Assembly (NCBI GenBank): GCA_016788165.1
Contig: JAEUTH010000042.1
Span: forward strand, 1 to 64,000
DNA: 64,000 bases
Origin: Bacteroidia bacterium
Lineage (GTDB): Bacteria > Bacteroidota > Bacteroidia > AKYH767-A > OLB10
Direction of reading: 5' to 3'
The position numbers and the translations under genes were made by a program. The notes below the pieces were generated by a model, which was given only the letters and a program-made list of their open reading frames with translations, was not told the DNA's origin and made no database searches. Positions 1 through 7,850 of the stretch are shown here, in pieces (within the stretch, counting starts at the first letter, position 1; every line of letters starts with the position of its first letter).

Positions 1-393
1 TACATTATACGCACCAATGCACAAGGCACCGAACTGTGGAACCGCACCTACGGTGGTGCCCTTAACGATGGCAGCTACAGCATTATACAAACTTACGACA
101 GTGGCTTTGCCGTATGCGGCTACACAGCCAGCACCGGTGCCGGCCTTAAAGATATGCAACTGCTAAAGTACAATGCCAGTGGCAACCTGCTTTGGCAAAA
201 AACCTACGGTGGCGCCCTTGACGAAACCGCTTACGCCTTAATACAAACTTCCGATAGCGGCTTTGTACTTACCGGTACTACCAAAAGTTACAGCGGCAAT
301 GGCAACAGCGATATTTACCTGCTTAAAACCACATCCACAGGCGATACCACTTGTTTGGGAACATTAAAAACAGTAAGCATAAGCGATAAATAA
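1..393 (+). CDS. Secreted propeller-like repeat protein, 3' part
   Basis: The reading frame is open from base 1, so the gene starts before the window; 130 codons are present. They hold two copies of a repeat of about 60 residues with the pattern 'W.+TYGGAL-D-(S/T)AY--IQT-DSGF---G-T', which resembles the delta-60/beta-propeller-like repeats of secreted Bacteroidota proteins. The same pattern occurs in the gene at 9637. There is no recognisable T9SS sorting domain at the C-terminus, which ends in LKTVSISDK. The next gene starts 4 bases after this stop and is probably co-transcribed. Its function is unknown; a surface or extracellular structural role is an inference from the repeats alone. An internal ATG at 154 gives a shorter frame, but the repeat runs straight through it, so it is not the start. 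Confidence 0.75.
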   Translation, partial: YIIRTNAQGTELWNRTYGGALNDGSYSIIQTYDSGFAVCGYTASTGAGLKDMQLLKYNASGNLLWQKTYGGALDETAYALIQTSDSGFVLTGTTKSYSGNGNSDIYLLKTTSTGDTTCLGTLKTVSISDK

Positions 394-397
394 AGCC

Positions 398-1705
398 ATG
401 AAAAAAATCATAATGGCTTTGCTAATTGCTTGCAATTGCATAGCCCAACCGCAAATTACCTGGCAGAAATATTTTTATGCATCTTCAGGTTATAATGCAT
501 GTTTTGGCATACTTCAATTAAATGATAGCGGATTCATAATTACAAATAGTTGGCCTCAAAGGCCTTATATCGGCAGGATATTAAAAACAAATCAATTGGG
601 AGATACCCTGAAATCAATAAAAATTAACACCTGGTCTAATATTATTCATACACTTGATAGCAATTTTGCTTTCGCTGGTGGTAGCACTGTGCTTGGCCAA
701 GGAAGATTAACAAAATTTGATATTGATTTAAATGAATTATGGACACAGTACTACCCACAATTTAACAGTATTAGCGTAGCCACCTGCAACGATGGGGGCT
801 TTTTGCTATACAATGCTTACAATATTTGTAAAACGGATAGCTTAGGCAATATAATTTGGTCGCATAATATTGGTAACATCAGTAAGGCTATTTCATGCAA
901 AAATGGTGATGTTTTAATTGTAGGTCAATATAGCAATGGCCCCGAACAATACATTGCCTGTCTATATGATTCAACAGGCATGTTGCTTTGGAATCGCTCT
1001 TATGGCAACTGGTTTATCTTTTGGGGTCAAAGTAGTTTCGGTGGTATATTAGATGCTGTAGAATTGCCCGATGGCAATTTTTTGGCTGCATGTATTGCAC
1101 AATGGGGTATAGCCAATGCCGGTGGCGATTGGGATTTAATGAAAATAGAGCGTTTTACAGGTGATACTTTAATGACGCGCAGATACATGCCTTCAGGCGC
1201 TTATGGTGGCCCGTATGGTAATATTTGTTATACAAAAGATTCGAACCTGATAGCAACTTATGGGTCTGCAATTATGAAAACAGATACGGCCGGTAATATA
1301 ATCTGGACCAAAAACACAATGGTTGAAATTATTGATGCCATTGGTTGCAGCGATGGTGGTATTGCCATAGCCGGCCAATACTACAATCAGGCGGGCTTAT
1401 CACATTCCACCTACGCCAAATTAGACAGCTTAGGCAATATTTACAACTTCCAGGGCATGCCCTATATACAACCCCAATTGGTAAGTGTGTACCCCAACCC
1501 GGCAAGTAATCAATTAACAATTGATAATTTACAATTGACAAATAAACCGTTTACAGTTACTATATATGATGTTTTGGGTAAAGCGCATCTAATGCAAAAT
1601 TCCAATGCCACCACCATTGATATAAGCAAACTAACACCGGGCTTATACGTACTGCATTTACAACAAGGCGACACAATATATTATGGCAGGTTTGTGAAGG
1701 AGTGA
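398..1705 (+). CDS. Secreted repeat protein with T9SS type A sorting domain
   Basis: A 435-aa protein. The N-terminus (MKKIIMALLIACNCIAQ) is a typical signal peptide. The body carries degenerate propeller-like repeats: 'D-GF-I', 'TDSLGNIIW' and 'TKDSNLIATYGSAIMKTDTA' mark successive blades. The last 75 residues form a T9SS type A C-terminal domain, with VSVYPNPASNQLTI, then VTIYDVLGK, then LTPGLYVLHLQQGDT and a terminal GRFVKE. Family knowledge predicts export through Sec and the T9SS and anchoring or release at the surface. It lies 4 bases behind the preceding repeat protein, so the two probably form an operon. A short palindromic stretch falls inside the sorting-domain codons and is listed separately. 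The ligand or substrate is unknown. Confidence 0.85.
   Translation: MKKIIMALLIACNCIAQPQITWQKYFYASSGYNACFGILQLNDSGFIITNSWPQRPYIGRILKTNQLGDTLKSIKINTWSNIIHTLDSNFAFAGGSTVLGQGRLTKFDIDLNELWTQYYPQFNSISVATCNDGGFLLYNAYNICKTDSLGNIIWSHNIGNISKAISCKNGDVLIVGQYSNGPEQYIACLYDSTGMLLWNRSYGNWFIFWGQSSFGGILDAVELPDGNFLAACIAQWGIANAGGDWDLMKIERFTGDTLMTRRYMPSGAYGGPYGNICYTKDSNLIATYGSAIMKTDTAGNIIWTKNTMVEIIDAIGCSDGGIAIAGQYYNQAGLSHSTYAKLDSLGNIYNFQGMPYIQPQLVSVYPNPASNQLTIDNLQLTNKPFTVTIYDVLGKAHLMQNSNATTIDISKLTPGLYVLHLQQGDTIYYGRFVKE
1509..1525. repeat. Small palindrome within T9SS domain codons
   Basis: A perfect 7-bp inverted repeat (ATCAATT / AATTGAT) surrounds AAC. A further CAATTG-containing stretch follows to about 1538. 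In protein it gives the low-complexity run NQLTIDNLQLTN just after the YPNP motif. The repetitive TTGAYAATT-like texture suggests a small repeat insertion or local duplication inside a tolerant loop. Confidence 0.5.
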
Positions 1706-1894
1706 TTAGTTGAGAGTGGTTAGTGGGTAGTGGGTAGTGTAATGTAAGATAGCTTGAATAAGAAAAATTTATAAAACTTGTGTTTGCTGCGATTTTTTGT
1801 GCTACGGCATAAAGCGGGCAGGGACATTTGTTTCAAAAAGGGGCTTGTACCCACAATACTACATGGCACAAAAGTTAACTGCAGCTTTAAAGGC

Positions 1895-2866
1895 TTAAAA
1901 AAAAAGAGGATAAAATTTAAATCCATTATGCGCATCGTAACCAAGTGTAGGCATCGGAATCTTAATCATGTTTACGGTATTTAAAACAGCTTTCAATGTT
2001 TTTGATTTGCATTTAATACGGCTTAAATCTATATCAGCCGAAATGTAAAATTGCCTGTAACGCTGGTATGCTTTTCCTAAATCAGGGTTGGTATGGCCAC
2101 CCGTCATACCATTAGCACCATAGCCTACTGATATGGCAAACCATTGCGGCAGTTTGCTTTTTGGCAACCAACAATTTAATGTGGTACTTAACCAGTAAGT
2201 TTGGCCATTATAATCTTTAAATAAACGTGTAACAGGCGTGTTGCCTAAAATATTGGGCCGCTCATTAGCATAAGGCGAAACATGGTATGAAAACTTTATT
2301 GCCACCTTTTGCTCCTGCCAGGCCATTTGCTGCCCTGCAAAAATACCGCCTCCTGTTGCATTGGCAATCATATCAAACCAACTAAAACCCCATGCACTAC
2401 TTAAGCCGTCAAAAACTTCGATAGTAGTTTGAAATAACAATGCATAACCTGTACCATATACGCATGCCTGTTTATGGCTAAAACCGGCCCACAATAAAGC
2501 GTCATTGCTTAATCTGCTTAATTGATATGTTGTAAATGCATGGCCAAATTTATCAACCTGAAGCCACTCATTGCCATCGTTAAAAAAATGGAATTTTTGA
2601 TTTTCATAATCCGCATACCAAAGTTGGTATAAGCCTGCCATACCCCCTACATATAAAACACTGCCTGTGCCAATAACCAAATGCTTCTTACCAATAGCGC
2701 TTTGTTTATCGTTTAAGTGTATTTGGCTTTCTGCTATTACATCAATTGCGAACGGCTTATTTAGTGAAGCTATTTGTGCCTTTGCTGTAATTGCAAAAAT
2801 TGCAGGCAATAAAAAAACGCTGCCCATTTTTGGTAACAGCGTTTTAAAATAATTTATGCCATGCAT
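1895..2866 (-). CDS. DUF2279-like secreted/envelope protein
   Basis: A 323-aa protein with an N-terminal signal peptide ending near AITAKAQ (residues 1-31). The middle part, with FGHAFTTYQLSRLSNDAL, GTGYALLFQTTIEVFDG and WGFSWFDMIANATGG, matches my memory of the DUF2279 (YfiM-like) family of predicted periplasmic or outer-membrane-associated proteins. The rest has a beta-rich look (SFHVSPYANERP, YWLSTTLNCWLP). The function is unknown. The start at 2866 gives a positively charged n-region (KTLLPK); an alternative ATG at 2827 would lack one. It lies 13 bases behind the phosphomutase gene, but a terminator-like hairpin falls inside its first 20 codons (see 2811-2845), so co-transcription is uncertain. 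Confidence 0.7.
   Translation of the reverse strand: MHGINYFKTLLPKMGSVFLLPAIFAITAKAQIASLNKPFAIDVIAESQIHLNDKQSAIGKKHLVIGTGSVLYVGGMAGLYQLWYADYENQKFHFFNDGNEWLQVDKFGHAFTTYQLSRLSNDALLWAGFSHKQACVYGTGYALLFQTTIEVFDGLSSAWGFSWFDMIANATGGGIFAGQQMAWQEQKVAIKFSYHVSPYANERPNILGNTPVTRLFKDYNGQTYWLSTTLNCWLPKSKLPQWFAISVGYGANGMTGGHTNPDLGKAYQRYRQFYISADIDLSRIKCKSKTLKAVLNTVNMIKIPMPTLGYDAHNGFKFYPLFF
2811..2845 (-). terminator. Terminator-like hairpin overlapping signal-peptide codons
   Basis: On the minus strand a 9-bp perfect stem AAAACGCTG / CAGCGTTTT with a 14-base loop is followed by a run of T (A-run at 2811-2817 on the plus strand). It starts 35 bases after the phosphomutase stop, a usual distance for an intrinsic terminator. 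It also encodes residues about 7-18 of the DUF2279-like protein, and the alternative ATG at 2827 lies in its loop. It could terminate or attenuate read-through from the upstream gene. Confidence 0.55.
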
Positions 2867-2879
2867 GCTAAAAAAGCAT

Positions 2880-4286
2880 TTAGGATAACAGCGTTTGTTT
2901 GCCGGCAGCTAATATATCGTAAGCAGCTTTACTGGTATCGCTTTCGGCATAGGTACGTAACACCGGTTCGGTACCCGATGCCCTGATCATTATCCAGTCG
3001 CCATTTTCGAAAAAGTATTTATAACCATCTAAATCATCGGCCTTGGCAATTTTATAAGAACCAAAAGCCGTTAACGACCCACTTTTACATTTATCAATAG
3101 CTTTGTTTTTCTCGGCTTCGGTAAGGTGTAAATCAACACGCTCAAAAGCAAACGGGCCGGTAATTGCATATACTTCATCAATTAGTTGTTGCAGGTTTTT
3201 ACCGCTCTTGGCCATAAATTCCCAAATAACTAACCCCATCCATATACCATCGCGCTCGGGTATATGTCCCTTAATGGCAATACCTCCACTCTCTTCGCCA
3301 CCCACTAAAACATCTTCCTTAATCATTACCTCGCAAATCCATTTAAAGCCAATTTTAAGTGTTTGCATTTCGAGGCCATAGTGGTCGCACAATTTTTTTA
3401 CGCGTGGCGTAACCGAAAACGCTATGCATACTTTGCCACTTTGTTTTTTGTATTTAACCAGGTAGTGTATTAACAATAAAATGATGTGATGCGAATCCAC
3501 AAAATTGCCCTTTCCATCATATAAGCCAATACGGTCGGCATCGCCATCGGTTGCCAAACCACAATCAATTTTACCATCGCTTTTAATCAGATTCGAAAAT
3601 TCTTGTAAGTTTTTATGAATAGGCTCGGGTGCCTGTCCCATAAACGATGGGTTATAATCGCAATGTATTTTAATGGTTTCGGGCAACAATCTTTTAATCA
3701 CATTTTGGCCGGCACCATACATAGCATCATAAGCCAAACGCAAACCCGAATTTCTGATGGCATCTAAATCGAAGTTTGCCTCAACATGTTTACAATACAT
3801 GGTTTCGAGGTCGGTGTATTCCAATAAACCTTTCTTTTCAAAATCGGCAAGCGATAAACTGTCAGCATCAATAGATGGCACATCGGGTATAATATCTTCA
3901 ATTTCCTGCACCTGTGCCGGAGTAAGCGGCCCGCCATAACTGCCTTTTAATTTATACCCATTGTATGAAGGCGGATTGTGACTTGCCGTAATAATTACAC
4001 CCAAATCGGTTTTGTGGTTTACGGCACCTAATGAAATCATGGGTGTAGAAACAAAATCTTTTGCCAAAAAAACCTTTACCCCTTTGGCACAACAAACTTT
4101 AGCAACGGTATGTGCAAACATTTCGCCTGCAAAGCGGCAATCGTGGCCAACTACCACCGATGCATTTTTATTGCGGGCTATCATCCAGTTGGCTGTAGCT
4201 TCGGCAACCCTTGTTACGTTATTTACTGTAAACTCCTTGGCAATAATGGCACGCCAACCATCGGTGCCGAACTTAATTTTATCCAT
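2880..4286 (-). CDS. Phosphoglucomutase/phosphomannomutase family protein
   Basis: A 468-aa cytosolic alpha-D-phosphohexomutase that would interconvert hexose 1- and 6-phosphates to feed sugar-nucleotide synthesis. All four domains are visible in order. The phosphoserine loop is TASHNPPSYNGYK, with Ser at about residue 102. The metal loop DGDADR is at about 247-252, the sugar-binding loop is GGEESGGIAIKGHIPERDG, and the C-terminal phosphate-binding motif is RASGTEPVLRTYAES. Length and motifs are complete. The exact sugar (glucose, mannose or glucosamine) cannot be told from the sequence; the ASHNP rather than SAGHNP form fits PGM/PMM enzymes. It is transcribed away from the unknown genes at 4411-7486, with about 120 bases of AT-rich sequence before it and no clear TAnnTTTG element. 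Confidence 0.92.
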   Translation of the reverse strand: MDKIKFGTDGWRAIIAKEFTVNNVTRVAEATANWMIARNKNASVVVGHDCRFAGEMFAHTVAKVCCAKGVKVFLAKDFVSTPMISLGAVNHKTDLGVIITASHNPPSYNGYKLKGSYGGPLTPAQVQEIEDIIPDVPSIDADSLSLADFEKKGLLEYTDLETMYCKHVEANFDLDAIRNSGLRLAYDAMYGAGQNVIKRLLPETIKIHCDYNPSFMGQAPEPIHKNLQEFSNLIKSDGKIDCGLATDGDADRIGLYDGKGNFVDSHHIILLLIHYLVKYKKQSGKVCIAFSVTPRVKKLCDHYGLEMQTLKIGFKWICEVMIKEDVLVGGEESGGIAIKGHIPERDGIWMGLVIWEFMAKSGKNLQQLIDEVYAITGPFAFERVDLHLTEAEKNKAIDKCKSGSLTAFGSYKIAKADDLDGYKYFFENGDWIMIRASGTEPVLRTYAESDTSKAAYDILAAGKQTLLS

Positions 4287-4410
4287 TTTTAATAATTTAA
4301 TGTTTGTAATAATGCCTGCGAACTTGCAGTATTTAATTGATGTTTTTTAATGCGCTATTATAAATAAGAATTACTTAATAGTATAACAGAAAATTTTGAA
4401 ATAAAACCTG

Positions 4411-5469
4411 TCATTCTATAATCGAATTAATATTTTGCCATTGCAAATTTAGCAGTGCCCGTTGATATAAAAAGGCGTTTTTACGTTCGATGTTTTGCGT
4501 ATTTACAGATGTGATTGTATATAAAAAGTCCTTTTGATTTATTAAGCCTGTTAAACTGATTGGAGGCACCTTAATATTTTTTGCCTGTGTTTCGGTTAGC
4601 ACAATCGTACCGGTGTTTGTATGGATTATTACTTTTTCGATTTGCATTTGTAGTTGATACAACAGCGTCCAAATTTCGGTAACTTCTATTTTAGTAACTG
4701 CACAATCGGTTGTTTTACAAAGCAAACTATCGGTAGCCAAATAATTTTGTACCCATTGCAAAATACTATCGGCCTGTAATGCCAATGGCATAAGACTTAC
4801 TGCACGCTCAACTACATAGGTAATTTTTTTTTGTTGCGGCAAGGGCGGAAATAAAACCTGATTAAAACCCCGGTTTACCAACATCTCTTTTAAAGCATTT
4901 TTACTTTCAGCATCGTTCGAAAAAACATGCTTACCGGCTTGCAGCAATTGATATTCGAACTGTTTGGTTAACAAAGTATAGCCCAGCGTTAAATTGCTGT
5001 TTCCATTTGCATCACTTTGTATAAACTGACGTGCCAGCAGTGCGGCTACATCATTAAAATCAACATAACCAAAGTTAACTTCGTTGATTGCATTTTTTGC
5101 GCTAAAACTAAAACCATGGGTGGTTGTTATAATCTCTTGATTTCGCTTGTTCCATTGTTCATATATAAATATATGGGTGCTGGCAGTAAATAAAATATTC
5201 GATGTTCGTTCAATTTCCTTTAACGATGTGCCCATAATCTGCACTTCTTTTTCGCGCGAATCCCAAAGTTTTACCTGCCCGCTTATAATTCCGCTATAAA
5301 CACAATTGCTTAATTGATTTACAAAATTATAACCCCGTATATTTTCTTGTTTATCAGCTAACAAACGCAAAATTACAGGCAAATTTTCGTCTGATGCGCC
5401 CATCAGTTTTTTAGTGTTATTCAAATAAATGAGGGCAAACAATACCCAAATAAATTTATAGCGATGCAT
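4411..5469 (-). CDS. Unknown secreted protein, partner of multihaem cytochrome
   Basis: A 352-aa protein that I do not recognise with certainty. It starts with a hydrophobic segment (YKFIWVLFALIYL), read as a signal peptide or membrane anchor. There are no cysteine-rich or haem motifs. The N-terminal half has the order 'VYSGIISGQVKLWDS', 'IFIYEQWNKRNQEIITTTHG' and 'VNFGYVDFNDVAALL'. This layout faintly recalls GldN/PorN gliding-motility proteins (output helix, 'EEW' strand, 'xFWIYYPD' strand), but the match is weak and is my inference. Its start overlaps the end of the cytochrome gene by 14 bases, so the two are translationally coupled and probably work together. C-terminal residues 170-352 are mostly helical with no motif. 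Confidence 0.6.
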   Translation of the reverse strand: MHRYKFIWVLFALIYLNNTKKLMGASDENLPVILRLLADKQENIRGYNFVNQLSNCVYSGIISGQVKLWDSREKEVQIMGTSLKEIERTSNILFTASTHIFIYEQWNKRNQEIITTTHGFSFSAKNAINEVNFGYVDFNDVAALLARQFIQSDANGNSNLTLGYTLLTKQFEYQLLQAGKHVFSNDAESKNALKEMLVNRGFNQVLFPPLPQQKKITYVVERAVSLMPLALQADSILQWVQNYLATDSLLCKTTDCAVTKIEVTEIWTLLYQLQMQIEKVIIHTNTGTIVLTETQAKNIKVPPISLTGLINQKDFLYTITSVNTQNIERKNAFLYQRALLNLQWQNINSIIE

Positions 5470-7486
5470 GTATTTGCTGAAGCAGTTGCTTAACTTTTTG
5501 ATTGTTGGGGAAACGTTTTAAATAATCGTTTAATAGTTTTTGTGCACCTGTTTCATTCCCTTCATACATAAACAGCGATGCCATGTTTACCAATGCCTGA
5601 TCGTAATCGGGGTTAAGGGCTAACGACTTTTGATAGCAACTTTTAGCTTGTGCCTGATTATTTTTAAAAGCCAGTTGTAAGTATCCCAAGTTACACCAAG
5701 CCATGGCATTGCCATTGTCTTCGGCTACAATAAAATTAAAAACATCAAATGCTTTTTGCAATTGGTTTAGCTGCACCAGCAATGAACCGTATTTATTTTG
5801 AAAACTTAAAACATAAGGAGCCAGTTTAACTGCACGTTGTAAGTATGGCAATGCCTCCTGATATTGTTGTAACTGCCAAAAACTTTCGCTAATGCGGTAA
5901 CAGGTCCAGGCATGGGTGTTGGTATATGATTGCTGATTTAATATTGACAGGCTATTGCCAACCATACGGTTATAGCTAAGTACTTTTTGATAATCGCTAC
6001 GCAAATAAGCCAAATGAATTAACTGGTTAAAATTATTTGGGTTTACATTATTATCAGGCAAATAACGGGCAGCCGAGTCGAGTGCAAATGTTTCATTCGT
6101 AAATTTTTCGTAGTAGTTGATGTAGGCCATTGCCATAGATAACGAATCGGCATGGTTGTTATTTATGCAAGCCAAACCTATGAACTGTTTTATTTTTTGT
6201 ACTTCTTTTGCCGGCACCGGTTTGGCTATGTAATGGTCGGTAACACGTACGTGTGGAATATCAATAGCGCCACTTTTAGGCATGTGGCATTGTATGCAAT
6301 TGTTTTTGGCCGCATTTAGTTTTACCGTTGGTGCTGTACAAAGTTTGTGGCCATTACTTTGATGGCAATTTACACAGGCGCGGTTATAAATTTCTTTGCC
6401 GGTTACTTTTACACTTACATGCGGATTATGACATGTAATACAAGTAAGTGCATTTTTGTAAGGACGTAAGGCTTGTAACTTTGCCGTGTTGTTACTTATT
6501 TGCTCTGATGTATTAATATAACATTGACTCATTTTTAAACGCTCGGCATGGCTTGCCATAATATGTTCCGTTTCCTGACCTGTATAAACGGGCATGTAAA
6601 CATCCATTACACTGCTTAACGATATACCGGGTTTAAAATCGAAAAAACTTTTGCCGGGTTTTAATACGGCATTTCCTTGTATATGGCAACGCTGGCACAC
6701 ATCAAGCTGCAAGTTAATAGGCAACTTAGCCGGGTTTACAATACTGTAATCAATTGCATTTGCTGTATCGGTTAAGTGCCCCGCTTGTATGTGTTGCACA
6801 TGTGCAGCACCCGGCCCGTGGCAACGTTCGCAGTCAATGCCATTAGCTACAAAACTGTATTTGTTTTCGCTACCCATTTGCATGGTTGGGTATGCATTGT
6901 GGCAAGTAATACATTCCTGGCCAATGGCGCGGCTAAAGCGCGTGTTATTACCATTTTCGAAACCGGGTGGCAAATCCCATATTCCTTTTTGTGTATAGTA
7001 AGTCATGGGCGCCTGATACAGGTAACCATTGTTATTATAAATGTGCGAATTGGTATGTTGCCCGCTGCCAACTATATAATTTATAAGTTGTTTATGCGCA
7101 TGTATGGTATCGTGTTGCTGCAACCGATACTCGCTAAACATTAAGTAATTGTTTTGCCATGCTGCATGATAGTACAAATCGCTATGCTTATCATAAATGG
7201 TAGCATGGGCAAAATCTGCTGAGGATTTTTGTTTTGAAGCTACATCAAACGACTGCCCCATACCGGTTTCGATAAATGTATTATATATAGCTGCATGGCA
7301 TTGTTTGCATGTTTGCATGCCTACGTATTGCACCGTATCGTTTAAGCCGGCATAGGTAGTAACACTTTGAGCAGGCACATTAGTTTTTACGTTGCAAAAC
7401 ATGGTAGTACAACAAACGCTGATTGCCACTAATAAAAAAACCGGAGCAGTAAAGTTGTTACGAAGCGTTTTTTTTGAGTACATCAT
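5456..7486 (-). CDS. Seven-haem cytochrome c with C-terminal TPR repeats
   Basis: A 676-aa exported protein. After a signal segment (residues about 13-32) come seven CxxCH haem-binding motifs: CKQCH, CITCH, CERCH, CQRCH, CITCH, CVNCH and CIQCH, between about residues 60 and 400. A scattered set of His residues (HVRVTDHYI) could be distal ligands. The last 200 residues form tetratricopeptide repeats (QEALPYLQRAVKLAP, NAMAWCNLGYLQLAFKN, AKSCYQKSLALNPDYDQALVNMA). This cytochrome-plus-TPR build occurs in Bacteroidota and Planctomycetes proteins of the cytochrome c554/NrfA-like superfamily. It probably transfers electrons in the periplasm, with the TPR part as a docking platform. No catalytic haem motif such as CxxCK is seen, so an enzyme activity cannot be assigned. 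The unknown gene at 4411 overlaps its 3' end. Confidence 0.85.
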   Translation of the reverse strand: MMYSKKTLRNNFTAPVFLLVAISVCCTTMFCNVKTNVPAQSVTTYAGLNDTVQYVGMQTCKQCHAAIYNTFIETGMGQSFDVASKQKSSADFAHATIYDKHSDLYYHAAWQNNYLMFSEYRLQQHDTIHAHKQLINYIVGSGQHTNSHIYNNNGYLYQAPMTYYTQKGIWDLPPGFENGNNTRFSRAIGQECITCHNAYPTMQMGSENKYSFVANGIDCERCHGPGAAHVQHIQAGHLTDTANAIDYSIVNPAKLPINLQLDVCQRCHIQGNAVLKPGKSFFDFKPGISLSSVMDVYMPVYTGQETEHIMASHAERLKMSQCYINTSEQISNNTAKLQALRPYKNALTCITCHNPHVSVKVTGKEIYNRACVNCHQSNGHKLCTAPTVKLNAAKNNCIQCHMPKSGAIDIPHVRVTDHYIAKPVPAKEVQKIKQFIGLACINNNHADSLSMAMAYINYYEKFTNETFALDSAARYLPDNNVNPNNFNQLIHLAYLRSDYQKVLSYNRMVGNSLSILNQQSYTNTHAWTCYRISESFWQLQQYQEALPYLQRAVKLAPYVLSFQNKYGSLLVQLNQLQKAFDVFNFIVAEDNGNAMAWCNLGYLQLAFKNNQAQAKSCYQKSLALNPDYDQALVNMASLFMYEGNETGAQKLLNDYLKRFPNNQKVKQLLQQIHASL

Positions 7487-7494
7487 CTATGCAG

Positions 7495-7527
7495 CAAATG
7501 TATGGCTTGCATGATGCAAAGCACAAA
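7495..7527 (-). promoter_or_regulatory. Candidate Bacteroidota promoter for cytochrome gene
   Basis: On the minus strand TACATTTG (plus 7495-7502) matches TAnnTTTG. A TTTG (plus 7524-7527) lies 21 bases upstream, close to the usual 19-20. The -7 box sits only 8 bases before the ATG, so the transcript would be almost leaderless. Confidence 0.4.
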
Positions 7528-7684
7528 AAAACTTCTATTGATTAAAGATGCCATATACGTATCATTTTAATTTTATATCATTTTTATGCGCTAACTATTT
7601 GATTTAGCAACTTTTCGGTTTTTAATAAAACTAAAGTTGAATTAAAATAATTATTTAATTTGGTAGGTACGAAATTTAACCTAT

Positions 7685-7737
7685 GCTACACGCTACACGC
7701 TACACGCTACACGCTACACGCTACACGCTACACGCTA
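7685..7737. repeat. Tandem heptanucleotide repeat (GCTACAC)n
   Basis: Seven perfect head-to-tail copies of GCTACAC (7685-7733) are followed by a broken eighth copy (GCTAAGC). The array lies 114 bases before the ATG of the secreted protein at 7851 and about 200 bases before the cytochrome start. A 7-bp unit is prone to slipped-strand change in copy number, and being intergenic it would change spacing rather than reading frame. Confidence 0.95.
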
Positions 7738-7850
7738 AGCCTATGCGTAGCTGTAAATTACAAAACCCATTACTATTGTAAACTTCGTTATGGCGATGTA
7801 AGTTAAACGATTACACAAACTTTAATCTTTAACTTATAATCCATAATAAA

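Larger units (their letters stand above)
7487..7850. other. Intergenic region with promoter and 7-bp repeat
   Basis: This 364-base AT-rich gap lies between divergent genes. It holds the candidate promoter of the cytochrome gene (7495-7527) and the tandem heptamer array (7685-7737). No ORF with coding character or RNA gene was seen. No TAnnTTTG element was found for the rightward gene at 7851. Confidence 0.6.

Noticed and set aside
1778-1984. 68-aa plus-strand frame overlapping the DUF2279-like 3' end
   Set aside because: Low-complexity and lysine-rich, no homology that I recognise, overlaps a better-supported gene.
4012-4350. 112-aa frame on the plus strand opposite the phosphomutase gene
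   Set aside because: Shadow of a well-conserved enzyme on the other strand; no signal peptide, domain or promoter.
7685-7737. Heptamer array considered as a CRISPR or replication-origin iteron set
   Set aside because: The unit is 7 bp without spacers, and no cas or replication gene is near.
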